Origin: Sporosarcina sp. P2
Lineage (GTDB): Bacteria > Bacillota > Bacilli > Bacillales_A > Planococcaceae
Reading direction: 5' to 3'
Length of the DNA stretch: 64,000 nt
NCBI RefSeq assembly: GCF_002743255.1
Contig: NZ_PDYY01000002.1
Coordinates: 186,001 to 250,000, forward strand
Shown here: positions 34,910 to 43,930 of the stretch, piece after piece
How positions within the stretch are numbered: the stretch's first letter is position 1
Layout: every line of letters begins with the position of its first letter
Program-made: the position numbers and the translations under genes
Notes under the pieces: generated by a model
What the model was told of the DNA's origin: nothing
Seen by the model: the letters and a program-made list of their open reading frames with translations, nothing else
Database searches by the model: none

Positions 34910-35992
34910 TTATGCATTCCTATGTTTATTTGATTTATTCATAGCTAATGGGAGTGTAAATGTAAAGATTGTCCCTCTTCCTACTTCACTTTCCACTTGA
35001 ATGTCGGTTTGATGAAGGACTAATATGTGCTTAACAATGGACAAGCCTAGTCCTGTACCCGCCTTTTTAGTTCGGGCCTTATCTACTTTATAAAACCGTT
35101 TCCAAATAGATTGAATGTTTTCTTGACTAATTCCCGGCCCATAATCTCGAATTGAAACTACCGCTTGGTGTTCCTTTTTCAAAAACACTTCGATAGAACT
35201 CTCGTGTTTGGAATAGTGTACAGCATTTTGAATCAAATTAACGATCACTTGATCAATTCGATCCGGGTCAGCATATACGTAGATATCTTCTACTTCATCA
35301 GATATTAATCCCACATTTAGTTTTTTATTTTCAAATTCAGTTTCCATACGAGCCATCACTAAGCGAACCAGCTCTGATAAATTAAAGCGTACAGGGTGAA
35401 TTTCCAACTGCCCCGATTCGATTTGGGACATATCGAGAAGATCATTGACCAGCTTAATCATTCGTTCAGTTTGTTCTTTCATAATGGTAAAATAATGACG
35501 CTTTCGAGCATTGGGGATTTTATCATCCAGAAACGCACTGGCGAATCCATGAATTGAAGTAAGAGGGGAGCGTAAATCATGGGAAACATTAGCGACAAAA
35601 TCCTTTCTCATCTGGTCTGTGCTAGCCAACTCATGCGCCATATAATTGAACGTTTCGCCCAGTTCGCCAAGCTCGTCACTCGTCCTGATATTGACTCTCT
35701 GATTAAATTCTCCCCTAGCAATAAGAAGCGCAACCCGATTCATTTCTCGAAGTGGAGCGGTAATTCTTTTCGTCAGGTAATAAGTAAATATGCCTGTAAT
35801 CGTTATTGAAATAATCGAAGATGAGATAAACAAATATTTCATTTGGTTAAAACCTTCGGGATTTAAATGCATATCAGTTAGTTTATTCTGAAATAACAAA
35901 TAAGAAGCCACCGCAAAAACGAGATGTGACACAATTAAAATGGCTATATATGTGAAGAATAGCTTCACAAAAATACTGTTTATCTTGATCAC
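34910..35992 (-). CDS. Sensor histidine kinase of copper-region two-component system
   Basis: 360 residues: two membrane segments (about 10-30 and 48-68) with a very short outer loop of about 17 residues, then HAMP (about 70-120), HisKA with the phosphoacceptor H in FVANVSHDLRSPLTS, and HATPase_c with N box LIQNAVHYS, DYGPGIS and GTGLGLSIVK. The tiny outer loop suggests sensing within the membrane. Its ATG overlaps the regulator stop. It could sense envelope or copper stress, given its neighbours. Confidence 0.93.
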   Translation of the reverse strand: MIKINSIFVKLFFTYIAILIVSHLVFAVASYLLFQNKLTDMHLNPEGFNQMKYLFISSSIISITITGIFTYYLTKRITAPLREMNRVALLIARGEFNQRVNIRTSDELGELGETFNYMAHELASTDQMRKDFVANVSHDLRSPLTSIHGFASAFLDDKIPNARKRHYFTIMKEQTERMIKLVNDLLDMSQIESGQLEIHPVRFNLSELVRLVMARMETEFENKKLNVGLISDEVEDIYVYADPDRIDQVIVNLIQNAVHYSKHESSIEVFLKKEHQAVVSIRDYGPGISQENIQSIWKRFYKVDKARTKKAGTGLGLSIVKHILVLHQTDIQVESEVGRGTIFTFTLPLAMNKSNKHRNA

Positions 35993-36681
35993 TCGTTGGC
36001 CACCTCAAATTTATAGCCAACTCCTCTAATCGTTTTCACCCTCCAATAAGCGTTGGCATTCCCTAATTTGTCTCGAATCCTTTTAATATGTACATCGACC
36101 GTTCTTGGATCCCCCTCATAATCCAACCCCCATATTTTTTCCAGAAGCTGCTGACGTGTGAATACTTGATCTGGATGTGAGGTGAGAAAATACAGTAGCT
36201 CCATTTCCTTGGGTGGTAACACAATCTCCCGTTTATCGTAGGTCACCTTATATTGTTTAAAATCAATCTTCAACAAGGGAAGTTCAATAATCTCATTTGT
36301 ACCTAACATTGGATAAGCCCGCCGCATCACCGCATTTATCCGTGCCATCAGTTCGTTTGGATCAAAAGGTTTTACCATGTAATCATCTGCTCCTAGGTTG
36401 AAACCTTTAAGTTTGTCATAGGTTTCGCCTTTCCCAGTCAACATGATAATGGGTGTTTTATCAAATCTCCTTATTTCCTTGCAAACTTCCCAACCATCCA
36501 TTTCAGGCATCATAATATCTAGAATGACAAGATCAGGATCATTGTCATAAAACATTTCTAATCCCGCCATTCCATCGTTCGCGATGCTAACGAGATATCC
36601 ACTTTTTTCAGCGTATAAAATAATCAAATCACAAATATAAGGATCATCTTCAATGACAAGAACTTTGATTTGCTTGTTCAT
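35989..36681 (-). CDS. OmpR-family response regulator
   Basis: 230 residues: receiver domain with phospho-Asp in LVILDIMMPEMDGWE, TGKGE and KPFDPNEL (switch and Lys), plus a C-terminal winged helix (about 130-228, ending TIRGVGYKFE). Upstream of and coupled to the kinase. The divergent CuA-type gene begins 210 bases away and is an obvious candidate target. Confidence 0.95.
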   Translation of the reverse strand: MNKQIKVLVIEDDPYICDLIILYAEKSGYLVSIANDGMAGLEMFYDNDPDLVILDIMMPEMDGWEVCKEIRRFDKTPIIMLTGKGETYDKLKGFNLGADDYMVKPFDPNELMARINAVMRRAYPMLGTNEIIELPLLKIDFKQYKVTYDKREIVLPPKEMELLYFLTSHPDQVFTRQQLLEKIWGLDYEGDPRTVDVHIKRIRDKLGNANAYWRVKTIRGVGYKFEVANE

Positions 36682-36892
36682 TCATCGGCCTCCTCTTATT
36701 CATTTATGTCTTATAGTAACATCTTTTTATGAACGGAAAGTGAACACAATAACAGACCACCCACTTCGGCACACTAATAACTGTCATGACTTTGTCTTAC
36801 TTTCTCCATAGATAATGGATATTTGATAGCTATCATTATGTATAAGAGGGATACAAGGAAATCAATCCCAAAACAAATAGGAGGTATTCATT

Positions 36893-37282
36893 TTGAAAAA
36901 ATGGTTATTGGCAACAGTTTTATTAAGTGTTTTGTTTGTTCTTGCTGCTTGCGGTGGAAAAGATACAAGTGACTCAACCGGACAGGTAGAGAACACCGCC
37001 CCTTCAGAAACTTCAACCGTCAGCAATGAAATCAATATCACAGGGATTAATTTTGAATTTGATCAGGCGGAATATACTGTCAAGGCTGGCGAGGAGGTTA
37101 AAGTAATATTTGCAAACGAAGAAGGAATGCACGGGATTGCTATCGATGAACTTGATGTGGACATAAAAGATGATGGTGAAGCAACTTTTACACCTACAGA
37201 GCCGGGTGAATATACTATCTACTGTAATATTCCATGTGGGGCGGGACATGCCGATATGAAGTCAACGCTAATTGTCACATAA
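36893..37282 (+). CDS. CuA-type cupredoxin lipoprotein (CoxII-like domain)
   Basis: 129 residues from TTG with GGAGGTATTCATT upstream. Lipoprotein signal (LFVLAACGG, Cys 20), a Ser/Thr linker, then a cupredoxin domain. The C-terminal motif C111-N-I-P-C115-G-A-G-H119-A-D-M122 together with H80 has the exact spacing of the binuclear CuA site of cytochrome oxidase subunit II. It has no membrane helices or oxidase operon beside it, so it is likely a soluble-domain electron carrier or copper binder. Divergent from the two-component system. Confidence 0.9.
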   Translation: MKKWLLATVLLSVLFVLAACGGKDTSDSTGQVENTAPSETSTVSNEINITGINFEFDQAEYTVKAGEEVKVIFANEEGMHGIAIDELDVDIKDDGEATFTPTEPGEYTIYCNIPCGAGHADMKSTLIVT

Positions 37283-37436
37283 ACTAATAACTGCTAAGCA
37301 ATTTTGGATGCGCTTCCGTGATTGTTTTTCACGATTTTAGAATGAAAAAGAGTAGGATTAGGAATAATTTCCCGGTCCTACTCTTTTTAATGCTTATATT
37401 TCCACTCGCTTCAATCGTACAAATCATCTACATTCA

Positions 37437-37683
37437 TTACTTCAAATTAACTTTTTGTAGACGTAACGCATTTAACACCAGAGATACTGAACTGAATGCC
37501 ATTGCCGTAATCGGTATCCAGATCGTATTGTAAATGAATTCTAAAAGTAAGTTCTCCTTAATATTCCGTATTGTTTTTCGGCTCATGGTAATTGCATCCG
37601 TAACACTATTTAAATCTTCGAGCATTAGTGGAATGCTGGCTGCCTCTATGGCGATATCCGTATCGGTCCCGACCGCCATTTCG
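37437..37683 (-). pseudogene. copA: C-terminal remnant of a copper ATPase (copA)
   Basis: About 80 codons match the end of the intact CopA at 39221-41638: MAVGTDTDIAIEAA, then MSRKTIRNIKENLL, then AMAFSSVSLVLNALRLQKVN. The N-terminal 700 residues are missing, and about 11 residues between the last two membrane helices (the segment IGLLAPWVAGA in the intact copy) are deleted. It is a decayed duplicate, not functional. Confidence 0.88.
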
Positions 37684-37823
37684 ACTCTTCTGTAATTTCA
37701 TTCGGATTTAAGAGGGAATGGTTTTCAAAATCCCGCACTAGCAGTAACATCGGCTACTAAAGTATGTAATCCCATAAATGAATTATTACTAGCAAAATCA
37801 CCAGAGAATATGTCAACATATAA

Positions 37824-37857
37824 ATGGCTATTTCTCCTTAAACGAAGAAATAGCCAT
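37824..37857 (-). terminator. Terminator after MFS gene
   Basis: 12-bp stem ATGGCTATTTCT / AGAAATAGCCAT followed on the minus strand by TTATATG. The stretch between it and the copA remnant (37684-37823) holds nothing recognisable. Confidence 0.75.
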
Positions 37858-37870
37858 CATCCTTAAGCGA

Positions 37871-39070
37871 TTACGAACCTTGAATTTCTTTTTTTGGTCG
37901 CGCCTCCGCTTTGAAAAGTGGAAAGGCTATTCCCGCAGCAAATAATGCCGCAATTCCAAACACAACAAATGCCGTCATCATTCCCCAATGAAGTACGCCA
38001 CTAAAAATGAGACTTCCCAAACCAAATCCTACGAACAACATAAATACATTTAGCCCCATTGCCACTCCTCGATTCGGATGAAGATTGGTCACGATTCCTG
38101 CCAAAAGCGGCTGTGTCATATCATACCCGAGTGAAAGGATAGCCACCACTAAATTCATCGCAATGAGGGGGAGATTCAAGGCAAATGTGAGTGCAGACAG
38201 ACCTGAAATAACAATGCCTATCGGTATTAACTTACTCCTGCCAAAGCGATCAGCTAGGCGACCGATTAATGGACCGAGCAAAAGACCGGGAATTCCATAG
38301 CCGAGAAGAGAAAGTCCTATCCTCGTTTCATTCAATCCATAATGATTAGCAAAATAAAATCCTAACCAAGTAAAGATCCCTGAATGAAAAATACCATTGA
38401 ATAAAACAAAGGAATAGGTTCGAATACTCCTTTTTGAAGTAAATAACGCTTTATAAGTTCCAATAAGCTTGCCAAAATCTACGAAACCTTCCTTGGAGGA
38501 CTTTTTCTCCATGAGGAACCGGTAAGGGAAAAGGATAACCAATATCAATACAGACAAAACAGCTACGCCTAGAAAGAGTCCTTGCCAAGTAATGATAGGC
38601 TCAAGTATAGCACCAAAGGCAGCACCAAACGCCATACCCCCGGCCATGGCACCAAAGAGCCATCCCAATGCCCTTCCTCGTTCATGGTAAGGGAATAAAT
38701 GCCCAACCAAGGCTAAGGCAATCGGGACAACTCCTGCCGCACCAAGCCCCGTTAACAAACGTAGGACAATCATCGCTGAAACGGATTTAACCAGAGCTGT
38801 TAAGGCAGTAAGAAGAATGAAAGCGATGAGTGAACCAAATATCACTGGTCGCTGGCCAAAACGATCTGAAAGTATACCATAAACCAGTGTCGTAACTCCG
38901 TAAGTAATCAAGTACGCTGGAACGATAAGTCCGGAAACTTTGATAGAAACGTGAAATTCATTGGAGAACATTGGAATAAGCGGAGCAACCATGAACGCCT
39001 GGAAGAAAATGAGAAGGGTTGCTCCGGATAGCACCCATAGTAGTTGATTTTTTTTATGATTTTTCTCCAT
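37871..39070 (-). CDS. MFS transporter (drug/metabolite exporter type)
   Basis: 399 residues with 12 predicted membrane segments and the MFS motif-A sequence GILSDRFGQRPVI after TM2 and its repeat GRLADRFGRSKLI after TM8. It resembles proton-driven exporters of the DHA1 type. AAAGGGG precedes ATG. The substrate cannot be read from sequence. It lies between the copA remnant and intact copA with a terminator on each side. Confidence 0.88.
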   Translation of the reverse strand: MEKNHKKNQLLWVLSGATLLIFFQAFMVAPLIPMFSNEFHVSIKVSGLIVPAYLITYGVTTLVYGILSDRFGQRPVIFGSLIAFILLTALTALVKSVSAMIVLRLLTGLGAAGVVPIALALVGHLFPYHERGRALGWLFGAMAGGMAFGAAFGAILEPIITWQGLFLGVAVLSVLILVILFPYRFLMEKKSSKEGFVDFGKLIGTYKALFTSKRSIRTYSFVLFNGIFHSGIFTWLGFYFANHYGLNETRIGLSLLGYGIPGLLLGPLIGRLADRFGRSKLIPIGIVISGLSALTFALNLPLIAMNLVVAILSLGYDMTQPLLAGIVTNLHPNRGVAMGLNVFMLFVGFGLGSLIFSGVLHWGMMTAFVVFGIAALFAAGIAFPLFKAEARPKKEIQGS

Positions 39071-39165
39071 TCATAATAACCCCTTTTTAAAATCATTCAA
39101 AGATAGTAAATAACGTACCACACTATTTTTAAAAATATAATTTCTTTTTCTGGTACTATAAAAAA

Positions 39166-39196
39166 CCATTCCAACTCTTGAAAGGAGTTGGAATGG
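39166..39196 (-). terminator. Terminator after copA
   Basis: 12-bp perfect stem CCATTCCAACTC / GAGTTGGAATGG followed on the minus strand by TTTTTTATAG. Confidence 0.9.
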
Positions 39197-39220
39197 ACTC
39201 TTTTTATTATTCTTTTTGTG

Positions 39221-41638
39221 TTAATTCTTTAAATTCACTTTCTGAAGACGTAACGCATTCAACACAACAGATACCGAACTAAATGCCATCGCAGCGCCCG
39301 CAACCCAAGGCGCTAACAGACCAATTGCCGCAATTGGGATTCCAACCGTGTTGTAGAAGAAAGCGAAAAATAAGTTTTGTTTGATGTTACGCATTGTTTT
39401 TCTGCTCATAATAATCGCATCTGCAACACTGTTTAAATCGCCACGCATAAGCGTAATATCTGCCGCTTCAATCGCAATGTCTGTACCTGTACCGACAGCC
39501 ATTCCAATATCAGCCATCGCAAGTGCTGGGGCATCATTAATTCCGTCGCCGACCATGGCAACTTTCTTGCCTTGATCTTGTAGCTTTTTAATTTCATCAC
39601 TTTTTTGTTCTGGTAACACTTCTGCGATCACATGGGATAGACCGACTTGGCTAGCAATGGCCTCTGCGGTTCTTTGATTATCACCTGTTAGCATAATGAC
39701 GTCCAGACCCAATTCCTGCATTCGTTTAATTGCTTCTTTAGACGTCTCTTTCACCGTATCTGCAACTGCAACGACACCCGCAAGTTGTTGATCTACAGCA
39801 ATGAGCATTGCTGTTTTCCCGTCACGTTCAAGTTTTTCCATGGAAGCTTCAGAATTTAAAATGGCTATTTTTTGTTCTTTCATCAATTTTCTTGTGCCAA
39901 CCAATACTTCTCTACCACTAACAATGGCTCGAATACCATAGCCTGGTAATGCTTCAAAATCTGTAGCTTCAAGAAGGGATAGCCCTTTTTCTTTCGTGCC
40001 AAGGACAATCGCCTGTGCCAATGGATGCTCGGATTGATTTTCTGCTGTTGCAACTAACTGTAGAACTTCATCTTCTGTAAAACCCTCTGTCACTGTAATA
40101 TCTGTTAAAGCAGGTTCTCCTTTTGTAACTGTTCCTGTTTTATCCAATACAACCGTATCGATAGAACGTGTATTCTCTAAATGTTCTCCGCCTTTAAAGA
40201 GTAAACCCATTTCGGCAGCTCTACCCGAACCTGCCATAATCGACGTCGGTGTTGCCAGACCTAGCGCACACGGACAAGCAATTACCAAAATCGTAATTGT
40301 TGGAATAAGTGCCGAACGGAAATCACCGGGTGTTACCGCAAAATACCAGATAAAGAATGTAGCAATCGCGATAACAACAACTATCGGCACAAAAATGCCG
40401 GAAATTCGATCGGCCAAACGTTGAATATCTGCCTTGGATCCTTGTGCTTCTTCAACTACTTTTACAATTTGTGCTAATGCTGTATCTTTCCCCACTTTTG
40501 TCGCTTTAATTTGTAATGAACCATTCTTATTGATGGTCGCACCAATAACAACGTCACCAGCAACTTTATCAATCGGAATACTTTCACCCGTAATCATCGA
40601 TTCATCAATTGCAGAACGCCCCTCGATAATTTCCCCGTCCACTGGAATACTTTCTCCGGGCCTAACAAGGATTGTATCCCCTGTGACGACTTGTTCAATT
40701 GGTAGCTCTTGTTCAACACCGTCTCTTAAAACTCTAGCTGTTTTTGCTTGTAACCCTAATAATTTTTGAATCGCTTGGCTTGTTTTTCCTTTTGCACGCA
40801 CTTCAAATAATTTACCTAATACGATTAGTGTAATAATGACCGCTGCCGCTTCAAAATACAGTCCTGGATCTCCGACACTTCCTGCATTCATCCATTCAAA
40901 CGATAAATAAAGACTGTAGAAATACGCCGCACTTGTACCGAGTGCAACCAATACGTCCATATTGGCACTTTTATTTCTAAGCGAATTAAATGCACCTTTA
41001 TAAAACTGGGCACCAACGATGAATTGAACCGGTGTCGCAAGTGCAAGTTGTACCCACGGATTCATGAAAATTGCGGGCAGGTAGATAAACGATAGAAATT
41101 CAAAATGTGCAACCATCGTCCATAACAAAGGAAATGTTAAAATAGCCGAAAAAATGAACTTATTCTGCTGCTTTTTGATTTCTTTTTCTTGATGATCTAT
41201 CTTGTCTTTCCCGTCTTGCTTGGGCATTAATTCATAGCCCATTTTCTTAACAGCTGTAATCATATCGGTCGTTTCAACTTGTTTACTATCATATTCGACA
41301 GCGATTGTTTCGAGTGCAAAGTTGACGTTGGCACTTGAAACACCATCCATTTTACTAATTCTTTTTTCAATTTTCGTTGCACATGCCGAGCAAGTCATCC
41401 CCGAAATATCAAATGTTTCTTTTTCTTGAACGATACTATAGCCAAGTTTTTCAACTCTCTCCATGAATTCATTCACATTGGTTTTATCAGGGTCATAGAC
41501 AATCGTAGACCTTTCCATTGCATAGTTGACGTTTGCTTTTTCGACACCTTCAATTTGCGACAAACCTTTTTCGATACTGTTTGCACAAGCAGAACAAGTC
41601 ATACCATTAATTTGCAAGGTTTTTTCTGTTGTAGCCAT
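39221..41638 (-). CDS. copA: Cu(I)-exporting P1B-1 ATPase CopA
   Basis: 805 residues: two N-terminal HMA domains, each with GMTCSAC (about 13-19 and 80-86), eight membrane segments, TGES, the ion motif ACPCALGLATP, DKTGTVTKG, the HP locus SEHPLAQ and GDGINDAPAL. The TM7-8 residues (YNTVGIPIAA; MAFSSVSVVLNALRL) fit the Cu(I) class. It exports cytosolic copper delivered by CopZ. GGAGGAGAGTAA precedes ATG. It follows copZ by 123 bases that contain CsoR-like operator halves. Confidence 0.97.
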   Translation of the reverse strand: MATTEKTLQINGMTCSACANSIEKGLSQIEGVEKANVNYAMERSTIVYDPDKTNVNEFMERVEKLGYSIVQEKETFDISGMTCSACATKIEKRISKMDGVSSANVNFALETIAVEYDSKQVETTDMITAVKKMGYELMPKQDGKDKIDHQEKEIKKQQNKFIFSAILTFPLLWTMVAHFEFLSFIYLPAIFMNPWVQLALATPVQFIVGAQFYKGAFNSLRNKSANMDVLVALGTSAAYFYSLYLSFEWMNAGSVGDPGLYFEAAAVIITLIVLGKLFEVRAKGKTSQAIQKLLGLQAKTARVLRDGVEQELPIEQVVTGDTILVRPGESIPVDGEIIEGRSAIDESMITGESIPIDKVAGDVVIGATINKNGSLQIKATKVGKDTALAQIVKVVEEAQGSKADIQRLADRISGIFVPIVVVIAIATFFIWYFAVTPGDFRSALIPTITILVIACPCALGLATPTSIMAGSGRAAEMGLLFKGGEHLENTRSIDTVVLDKTGTVTKGEPALTDITVTEGFTEDEVLQLVATAENQSEHPLAQAIVLGTKEKGLSLLEATDFEALPGYGIRAIVSGREVLVGTRKLMKEQKIAILNSEASMEKLERDGKTAMLIAVDQQLAGVVAVADTVKETSKEAIKRMQELGLDVIMLTGDNQRTAEAIASQVGLSHVIAEVLPEQKSDEIKKLQDQGKKVAMVGDGINDAPALAMADIGMAVGTGTDIAIEAADITLMRGDLNSVADAIIMSRKTMRNIKQNLFFAFFYNTVGIPIAAIGLLAPWVAGAAMAFSSVSVVLNALRLQKVNLKN

Positions 41639-41657
41639 TTACTCTCCTCCTATACTT

Positions 41658-41733
41658 GATGGGGGTATATAATTTTGAAAAAGAAAGATTATACCGATAT
41701 GGTACAATCCTATCCACCGACTTATACCCCCAT
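41658..41733 (-). promoter_or_regulatory. CsoR-like operator halves upstream of copA
   Basis: GATGGGGGTATAT (41658-41670) and the inverted TATACCCCCATG (41724-41735) face each other about 55 bases apart, each resembling half of a CsoR box (TATACCCC). On the minus strand a TATAAT lies between them, though its -35 is poor. This suggests copA has its own copper-controlled promoter besides readthrough from copZ. Confidence 0.6.
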
Positions 41734-41761
41734 GTGGTGTAAGCGGAAATTCTTTTATATG

Positions 41762-41962
41762 TTAGACAAGATCGTAGCCTTGATCTTCAATCGTTTCTTT
41801 AATTTGAGCCAATGTCGCTGCATTGTCGAATTCCACAGACACTTCATTATTGTTTAGGTCTACTTTAACTGCGGAAACACCCGCAAGTTCCCCGACATTC
41901 GTTTCGATTGAATTCACACAGTGATTACATGACATACCTTCTACTTTTAAGATTTCTTTCAT
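41762..41962 (-). CDS. copZ: Copper chaperone CopZ
   Basis: 66-residue HMA-fold protein with the Cu(I) site GMSCNHC (C12, C15) and the usual Tyr near the C-terminus (DQGYDLV). Delivers Cu(I) to CopA and can load CsoR. ATAGGAGGCGTTTAAT precedes ATG. Part of the csoR-copZ-copA cluster. Confidence 0.96.
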   Translation of the reverse strand: MKEILKVEGMSCNHCVNSIETNVGELAGVSAVKVDLNNNEVSVEFDNAATLAQIKETIEDQGYDLV

Positions 41963-41994
41963 ATTAAACGCCTCCTATTTTGTTGTTATTATTA

Positions 41995-42023
41995 ATTTAA
42001 CATACCCCGTACCAGTATGTCAA
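41995..42023 (-). promoter_or_regulatory. copZ promoter with CsoR operator
   Basis: On the minus strand: -35 TTGACA (42023-42018), 17-base spacer, -10 TTAAAT (42000-41995). The spacer is filled by the dyad ACATAC-N9-GTATGT (42000-42020) with a GGGG tract, a typical CsoR site position for steric repression. Confidence 0.85.
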
Positions 42024-42045
42024 GTGAGATATCTTACTATATTTC

Positions 42046-42333
42046 TTATTTTGTCATTGTTTTCATGACACTCATCAACTCTTTAATCGCCGCTTCACCA
42101 TCTTGCCCTTTAATTGCGTTCGCTACACAATGATGTGTATGATCTTCCAGCAGAGCTAATGAAACTTTATTCATCGCTGATTGAATCGCGCTAATCTGAT
42201 GTAAAATATCTACACAATAACGGTCATTCTCAACCATTTGATGAACGCCTCTCACTTGTCCCTCGACACGTTTTAATCGATTAAGAAGCTGTTGCTTATT
42301 TGGCTGAACTGTTGTTTTCGAAGTTTCTTGCAT
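42046..42333 (-). CDS. csoR: Copper-sensing repressor CsoR
   Basis: 95-residue all-helical DUF156 repressor. The Cu(I) ligands C40, H65 and C69 match the CsoR C-H-C set (RYCVDILHQ; LLEDHTHHC). The N-terminus QLLNRLKRVEGQVRGV is the family DNA-contact helix. It would repress copZ, copA and its own promoter, and possibly copB. Released by Cu(I). Confidence 0.95.
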   Translation of the reverse strand: MQETSKTTVQPNKQQLLNRLKRVEGQVRGVHQMVENDRYCVDILHQISAIQSAMNKVSLALLEDHTHHCVANAIKGQDGEAAIKELMSVMKTMTK

Positions 42334-42360
42334 GATCTTCCCTCCTTGTATAAGTACTTA

Positions 42361-42403
42361 TACCCTGTACCCCTATAATAACACTCTCCTTTTTCAAGGT
42401 CAA
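42361..42403 (-). promoter_or_regulatory. csoR promoter with adjacent G-tract operator
   Basis: On the minus strand: -35 TTGACC (42403-42398), 17-base spacer, -10 TATTAT (42380-42375), directly followed by AGGGGTACAGGGTATAAG (42374-42357), a CsoR-like G-tract sequence over the transcription start. Suggests autoregulation. Confidence 0.7.
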
Positions 42404-42494
42404 TTTATAAGCAGATGTGATTTCATTAGGCAGCATTCCACTTTTCAAACTTTTCGGACTGATCTCCATTCTTCCACTAACAAAAACATAAAAA

Positions 42495-42526
42495 GGGCGT
42501 ACATCTTTTATATTGGATGTACGCCC
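42495..42526 (-). terminator. Terminator after NlpC/P60-SLH gene
   Basis: 11-bp stem GGGCGTACATC / GATGTACGCCC followed on the minus strand by TTTTTATG. Confidence 0.9.
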
Positions 42527-42547
42527 ACGCTATATATAATAGAATCC

Positions 42548-43591
42548 TTATTTGTGAGATACTGCGGTGAATACGGCCGCAGCGAATTCTGCACGAGTCG
42601 CTTCTTTTCCTACACTAAATCCTGGTTTCTGAAAGACTTGTGTCTGATCAAGTGTCTTCAATGCACGAATTGCTTCTGAAGCCCAGTGACTTGTCGGGAC
42701 AACATTATGATTAGATGCGACTTGTGATTTACCATCGATTTGTCCCTGAAGATCGAATGCCCGATCGACGATAGCTGCAAGATGTGCAAGTGTCAGTTTG
42801 TCGTTAATGCCGAATTCACCTGTTCCATAACCTTGAAGGATTCCCGCTTCATTCATAGCCGCAATGTCAGCCGAAAATGGGTGATTTGGCGCGACATCCT
42901 TAAATGTCACACCAGTTGATGCTTCTAATTTAAGCTCCCGATTTATCATTGCAGCTGCTTGTCCCCGAGTAATCGAACTTTCAGGTTTGAATGTGGAGTC
43001 TCCATAGCCAGTTATAACCCCACTTTTGTTTAGTGCAATGATTGCCTCGAAAGCAGGATGCTTTGTCGATAAATCTTTAAACACATCACTCATCTGCTCA
43101 GCAGGTGTTTCCTTTACTGATTCAACAGCTTCTTTCGTGTTTAATACACGTTTTGCCCCCGCGTATTTAGGCGCCCAATATGGATCTGTCTTTAGATTCG
43201 CCTTCATGACCCCACGGCTTTTCGCCGATATGAACTCGTCATTCCCTAAATAAATTCCAGTATGGGAAATACCTTTCTTGTACGTATTTGCAAAGAACAC
43301 TAAATCTCCTGGTTGTAACTTGTCCTTACTAACCGCAGTTCCCACTTTGAACTGATCCGCGGATGTTCTCGGTAGGCTAATGTTGAAATTATTAAATACA
43401 TATCTGATATAACCCGAACAGTCAAATCCAGAAGTGGTTGTCCCTCCGAACTTATAAGGTGTACCGGAAAACTTTTTCGCATAGGTTGCAATCTCATTTG
43501 AAGTTGCCGCACTAACTTTATTTGACGATATAAATGGTATTATACTAATAAGAAACACAGCCATTAGTATTTGAACAAATCGTTTTCTCAT
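42548..43591 (-). CDS. Secreted NlpC/P60 endopeptidase with SLH repeats
   Basis: About 347 residues from ATG at 43591 (GAGGTGG just upstream; an in-frame TTG four codons earlier is the alternative). Signal peptide, then an NlpC/P60 domain (about 30-150) with catalytic Cys in GFDCSGYIRY and His in ISHTGIYLG. Three SLH motifs follow (about 165-347; AFEAIIALNKSGVITGYG, FSADIAAMNEAGILQGYG). It would cleave stem-peptide bonds (D-Glu-diaminopimelate or equivalent) while held by SLH to the wall. FtsEX, which activates such hydrolases (CwlO in Bacillus subtilis), is encoded just upstream. Confidence 0.92.
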   Translation of the reverse strand: MRKRFVQILMAVFLISIIPFISSNKVSAATSNEIATYAKKFSGTPYKFGGTTTSGFDCSGYIRYVFNNFNISLPRTSADQFKVGTAVSKDKLQPGDLVFFANTYKKGISHTGIYLGNDEFISAKSRGVMKANLKTDPYWAPKYAGAKRVLNTKEAVESVKETPAEQMSDVFKDLSTKHPAFEAIIALNKSGVITGYGDSTFKPESSITRGQAAAMINRELKLEASTGVTFKDVAPNHPFSADIAAMNEAGILQGYGTGEFGINDKLTLAHLAAIVDRAFDLQGQIDGKSQVASNHNVVPTSHWASEAIRALKTLDQTQVFQKPGFSVGKEATRAEFAAAVFTAVSHK

Positions 43592-43930
43592 TCTCCACCT
43601 CAACTATTTTATTGATGTCTTTTTTCGACATCTTTATTTATCTCTTCCTGTATAACTTTAGCATAATAACTATCATTTTCACTTTACAATCGCAATACAT
43701 TCGCATGACAAAACTAAGGATTAATTAAGGAGAATTAGTGCAATGTTTTAGCAATTTATTTTGCATCTTCTATATGCTAAGCACAAAAAAACGCCTAGAT
43801 TTATAATCTAAACGATTTTTTATATCCACGATTTTCATTGACGGTTCCCACCACACTGTGTTCGGGTATTCTCTAGTAAATGAACAAAAAAGTCATACAA
43901 TAGTCTAAAGTCTGGCCCTAGTTTCATCTA
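43592..43930. other. Interval upstream of NlpC/P60-SLH gene
   Basis: About 340 bases with the TlpA-gene terminator at 43792 and AT-rich DNA that probably holds the promoter of the hydrolase. No gene seen. Confidence 0.5.
43792..43814 (-). terminator. Terminator after TlpA-like gene
   Basis: Stem CGTTTAGAT / ATCTAGGCG (one G-U) followed on the minus strand by TTTTTTTGTGC. Confidence 0.75.
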
